30,179 bases of DNA from Jaenimonas drosophilae (taxonomy: Eukaryota; Euglenozoa; Kinetoplastea; Trypanosomatida; Trypanosomatidae), in contig JASAON010001449.1 in NCBI GenBank assembly GCA_030849065.1, forward strand, positions 1 to 30,179, written 5' to 3'. Below are positions 27,641-30,179 of this stretch, piece by piece. A program made the translations under genes and the position numbers. Position 1 is the first letter of the stretch. Every line of letters begins with the position of its first letter. The notes beneath the pieces are model-generated. The model had not been told where the DNA came from, made no database searches, and saw only the letters and a list, made by a program, of their open reading frames with translations.

Positions 27641-27933
27641 CTGATATTGAAAGAAACAAGGTGGTACAGCTCGAGCTGCGCTGGTATAGGCACACGAATC
27701 TACGGATGATCTAACAAGAACGATGTCGCAGGCAGACATCACATTCACAACACATTCGCACACACATGTACGCTCATCTTCCGAAGATGGCGATGACCGT
27801 GAGGAGGGAGGACGCGCACACATTCGTATTCATGTGCGTGTGGAGCTAGCCTCACGTATGTGTTGGCGGAGCAAGATGATCTGCTCGGTATATCGGCACC
27901 AATGTGTATGTGCAGTGCATGTGTGTTGGCCAC

Positions 27934-30179
27934 TTACTCCTTGCGATGCTTGTGGTGCCGCTTCTTTGGCTTCGCATCAGGAATGCCGGTTATCTCAACC
28001 TGCGGCAGCGATTCCTCCTCGCCCTCCATCGGCAGACGGCGATCAACCTTCTCTGACTTCTGCCGGCGCTCACTCGGCTCCTTCTTGGTGGCGCTCCGCG
28101 TACTACGACGATCTAAATCCGGTACGTTGAGAGGCGTATCATGCTTCTTCTTGTTGTCGTTGTTGTGTTGTTTGTGGTGCTTCTTCGGCTGCTCCTTGTC
28201 CCGCACCTTGTCGGAGGCGGCAACGGAGGATGATGCGATGCTACGCTCATCCTCCTCCACATGCTTCTTGGATTTCTTGGATTTGGTGGATGGTGGCACG
28301 TCCACCGTGTGTACGGAGCTCCGAAGTGTGTCTGAGAGCACGGAGGTCTCCATCTTCTTGGATGTTTTCTTGTCTGGCCGACGTTTTGGTGATGCAGCCA
28401 CGGAGGAGCTCGCGACGGAATCTTGTTCGTCGGCACGGGAGCTGCGCCTGCCTCGTGGCTCTTTCTTGTTGCTGCGCTCCGGGCGTGATGATGTCTTGGC
28501 AGGAACCTCATCCTCTTGTTCCTCCTTCGCGCCCTTCTTATCGGCCACGTCAGATTCATCACCACAACACGGCCACTGCACTGCGTTGCGCCGCACCATG
28601 GTGGAGTCGGCGCTCTTCCCCGAGCCTTCCGTTGGGGCGCTGCGCGGTCCATCACTACGTTCATCACTCATCTTGCGCGAGCGATCCTTCTTGCTCTTCT
28701 TTTCCTCCTCCTTGTTGTGTTTGGGTCGGCGATCCTTGTTGGTGGAGCGGTCGGAGGTGATGCGGGTGGAGGCGAGCTCATCATCATCATCATCGTCATG
28801 CTTGCGGTGCTTCTTTGTTGTGGCCTTCTTCTTCGGCTCTGCAGATTCATCCTCCCGCACCTGCTCCTCCTGCTCTTCATCCTCCTCCTCCGCGCTCTTT
28901 CCTCGCAAACGTCGGAGGAAGTTGCTGAGGAACCCGCCGCCGTTCTTTTTGGATTTGGTGGCCTCCGCATCCACGCTCACCTCACTCTGCGTGTCCTCCT
29001 TGGCCGCCGCGTCCTTCTCCGTCTTCTTGCTCTTGCTCTTCTTGTTCTTCTTGTTGCGTGATGATTCTGTGTCGGAGGGTTGTGTGGCGTATGGATCGCC
29101 ATGGACGCTGGGTTTCTTCTTGGATTTGCCGCCATCGGTGATGGGCTCGTGATGGGCCTCGACCTCCTTCTTCTTGGTCTTCTTCTCCTCCGCTTCGGCC
29201 TCCTTCTTGCGGTGCTTCTTAGGGACGTAACGCTCTGGTGTGTCGGAGCGTGTGGAGCGGTGCTCGCCATCGGCGTCGCTGAACGCATCGCCATCACTAC
29301 GCTCTGCGCTGTGGCCGTAGAGGATCTCCTTCATCACCTTGCCAGGCTTTCCTTTGCCCTCGATGAGATCGATGCGTGGGGCCTCCTCCTCCTCCACCTC
29401 CCACAACTCCTCGTCGTACTCCGATTCCTCATCGCTGTAGTAGTAGTAGTAATAGTAGTAGTACTCACTGCCACTGTAGCTTCCGGTGTAGCTGCCATCA
29501 TCATCATCATCATGTACAGGACGTTGTTGTTGTTGTTGTTGGTAGGGCTGCTGCTGTTGGTAAGGTACTTGTTGTTGTTGCTGTTGTGGTGGTGAAGCTC
29601 CACGAGGTGTAGGGGTCCATGGCTGCGCATTTGGTGCGTTGTTGTAGCGTGGCGGTGATGACCGACGGCCCATTTCATCTGCTGGCGCGGCGGGTGAAGG
29701 CGTTTCAGGAAGTGGTGCCGCCCGCTCAACGGCACCTCTGCCAGGGCCGCCAGGACCAGAGCCGCCGCTCATCGATGTTGTTGCGACGGGCATCATGGAC
29801 GATGTCGGGAGCGGCGGAGGTGCGGCGGTGTTGGTGGCGTTCATCTGGCGTGGAAACATGGGCTGCGGAGCTCTGCCATCTTGTGCAGGTGTGAAGGAGC
29901 TCATTCCATGTGTAGGCGCAAAGGTGTAGGGCGGCGGTGTGTTGTCGGGGAAGGCGGCGCTCATATCGTTCGTCATCTCGACGCTACTCGCCACAAAAGG
30001 TTCCGTCAGCCGTTGAGTAAAGGCGGGTGCAACGTTGGTTTGTGGTGCGGCAGAGGTGGGCGGTAGGCCGCTGCTCTCTTCGCTGTGTGGGATGGTGGAG
30101 CTGCTTGATGCATCCGCCTGTTGTTGTGGGGCGACGACGTCTTCTTGCGTGGATTCATCCACGGCAACCTCCGACGGTT
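27934..30179 (-). CDS. large charged, disordered protein with Gln, Tyr and Asp runs (N-terminus outside window)
   Basis: The frame is open through the right edge of the window, so the gene starts beyond it; a GTG near 30162 is internal, not the start. The visible part has 747 residues and a TAA stop. The first 200 residues are rich in Pro, Ala, Ser and Thr and include a PPPY sequence, a known WW-domain ligand type. A Gln-rich stretch (encoded at about 29523-29588) is followed by an Asp run, nine consecutive Tyr (29437-29463), and an acidic segment leading to RIDLIEGKGKPGKVMKEILY, the only part that looks conserved rather than low-complexity. The rest is Lys/Glu/Ser-rich, with many KKSKK-type basic clusters and a repeated (S)VASSSVAAS or IASSSVAAS motif, and ends in KPKKRHHKHRKE. 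No enzyme domain is visible. Nuclear or cytoskeletal scaffolding is possible, but no function is claimed. Confidence 0.75.
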   Translation of the reverse strand, partial: PSEVAVDESTQEDVVAPQQQADASSSSTIPHSEESSGLPPTSAAPQTNVAPAFTQRLTEPFVASSVEMTNDMSAAFPDNTPPPYTFAPTHGMSSFTPAQDGRAPQPMFPRQMNATNTAAPPPLPTSSMMPVATTSMSGGSGPGGPGRGAVERAAPLPETPSPAAPADEMGRRSSPPRYNNAPNAQPWTPTPRGASPPQQQQQQVPYQQQQPYQQQQQQRPVHDDDDDGSYTGSYSGSEYYYYYYYYYSDEESEYDEELWEVEEEEAPRIDLIEGKGKPGKVMKEILYGHSAERSDGDAFSDADGEHRSTRSDTPERYVPKKHRKKEAEAEEKKTKKKEVEAHHEPITDGGKSKKKPSVHGDPYATQPSDTESSRNKKNKKSKSKKTEKDAAAKEDTQSEVSVDAEATKSKKNGGGFLSNFLRRLRGKSAEEEDEEQEEQVREDESAEPKKKATTKKHRKHDDDDDDELASTRITSDRSTNKDRRPKHNKEEEKKSKKDRSRKMSDERSDGPRSAPTEGSGKSADSTMVRRNAVQWPCCGDESDVADKKGAKEEQEDEVPAKTSSRPERSNKKEPRGRRSSRADEQDSVASSSVAASPKRRPDKKTSKKMETSVLSDTLRSSVHTVDVPPSTKSKKSKKHVEEDERSIASSSVAASDKVRDKEQPKKHHKQHNNDNKKKHDTPLNVPDLDRRSTRSATKKEPSERRQKSEKVDRRLPMEGEEESLPQVEITGIPDAKPKKRHHKHRKE

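Larger units (their letters stand above)
26865..27933 (-). other. intergenic between the disordered-protein gene and TOR
   Basis: This stretch of 1069 bases has no convincing gene. It should hold the 3' UTR of the upstream minus-strand gene and the TOR leader. It contains a CA microsatellite at 27027-27047, a weak acceptor next to the TOR start, and a second, stronger polypyrimidine tract at about 27617-27640 with its first AG at 27574-27573. The small ORFs downstream of that tract are not recognisable proteins. Confidence 0.55.

Noticed and set aside
27860..29152. 430-codon plus-strand open frame
   Set aside because: It is the antisense shadow of the disordered minus-strand protein; its Ser/Leu-rich composition mirrors that gene's Lys/Glu codons.

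Overview
The window is nuclear DNA of a kinetoplastid flagellate, most likely a trypanosomatid; the genus cannot be fixed from what is visible. Three things point there. The genes are intronless and lie in two long same-strand runs. Most starts are preceded by a polypyrimidine tract and an AG, the signature of spliced-leader trans-splicing. The left edge carries the EEY-ending tail of an alpha-tubulin.

Layout. The plus-strand run (1 to about 8.2 kb) holds the last codons of alpha-tubulin, a type II membrane glycosyltransferase-like protein, a SARNP/Tho1-like RNA-binding protein, a 3.7-kb stretch without a convincing gene, and a multi-zinc-finger protein whose frame is broken near its N-terminus. 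The minus-strand run, read from right to left (30.2 to 12.0 kb), holds the C-terminal 747 residues of a charged, disordered protein with Gln, Tyr and Asp runs, a complete 2972-residue TOR kinase, a zuotin/DNAJC2-type J-protein, YIF1, the splicing factor PRP38, and an unrecognised multi-pass membrane protein.

Between 8.2 and 12.0 kb the two runs face each other. This is a convergent strand-switch region, expected to be where two polycistronic transcription units end. Its left three quarters are T-rich on the plus strand. Its right end is an abrupt G+C-rich island with a three-copy tandem repeat of about 140 bp and an 11-G run, ending at the stop codon of the last minus-strand gene.

Genes in such units are co-transcribed and then separated by trans-splicing and polyadenylation, so neighbours need not share a function. 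The cargo is nevertheless mostly core housekeeping: growth signalling (TOR), nascent-chain folding (zuotin), ER-Golgi traffic (YIF1), splicing (PRP38), mRNA export (SARNP-like) and cytoskeleton (alpha-tubulin). No mobile element, CRISPR array, tRNA or rRNA was found. The best candidates for something undescribed are the G-rich repeat at the convergence point, the modular zinc-finger protein, the poly-Tyr protein, and a TOR with an altered rapamycin-binding region and a cysteine-free FATC tail.
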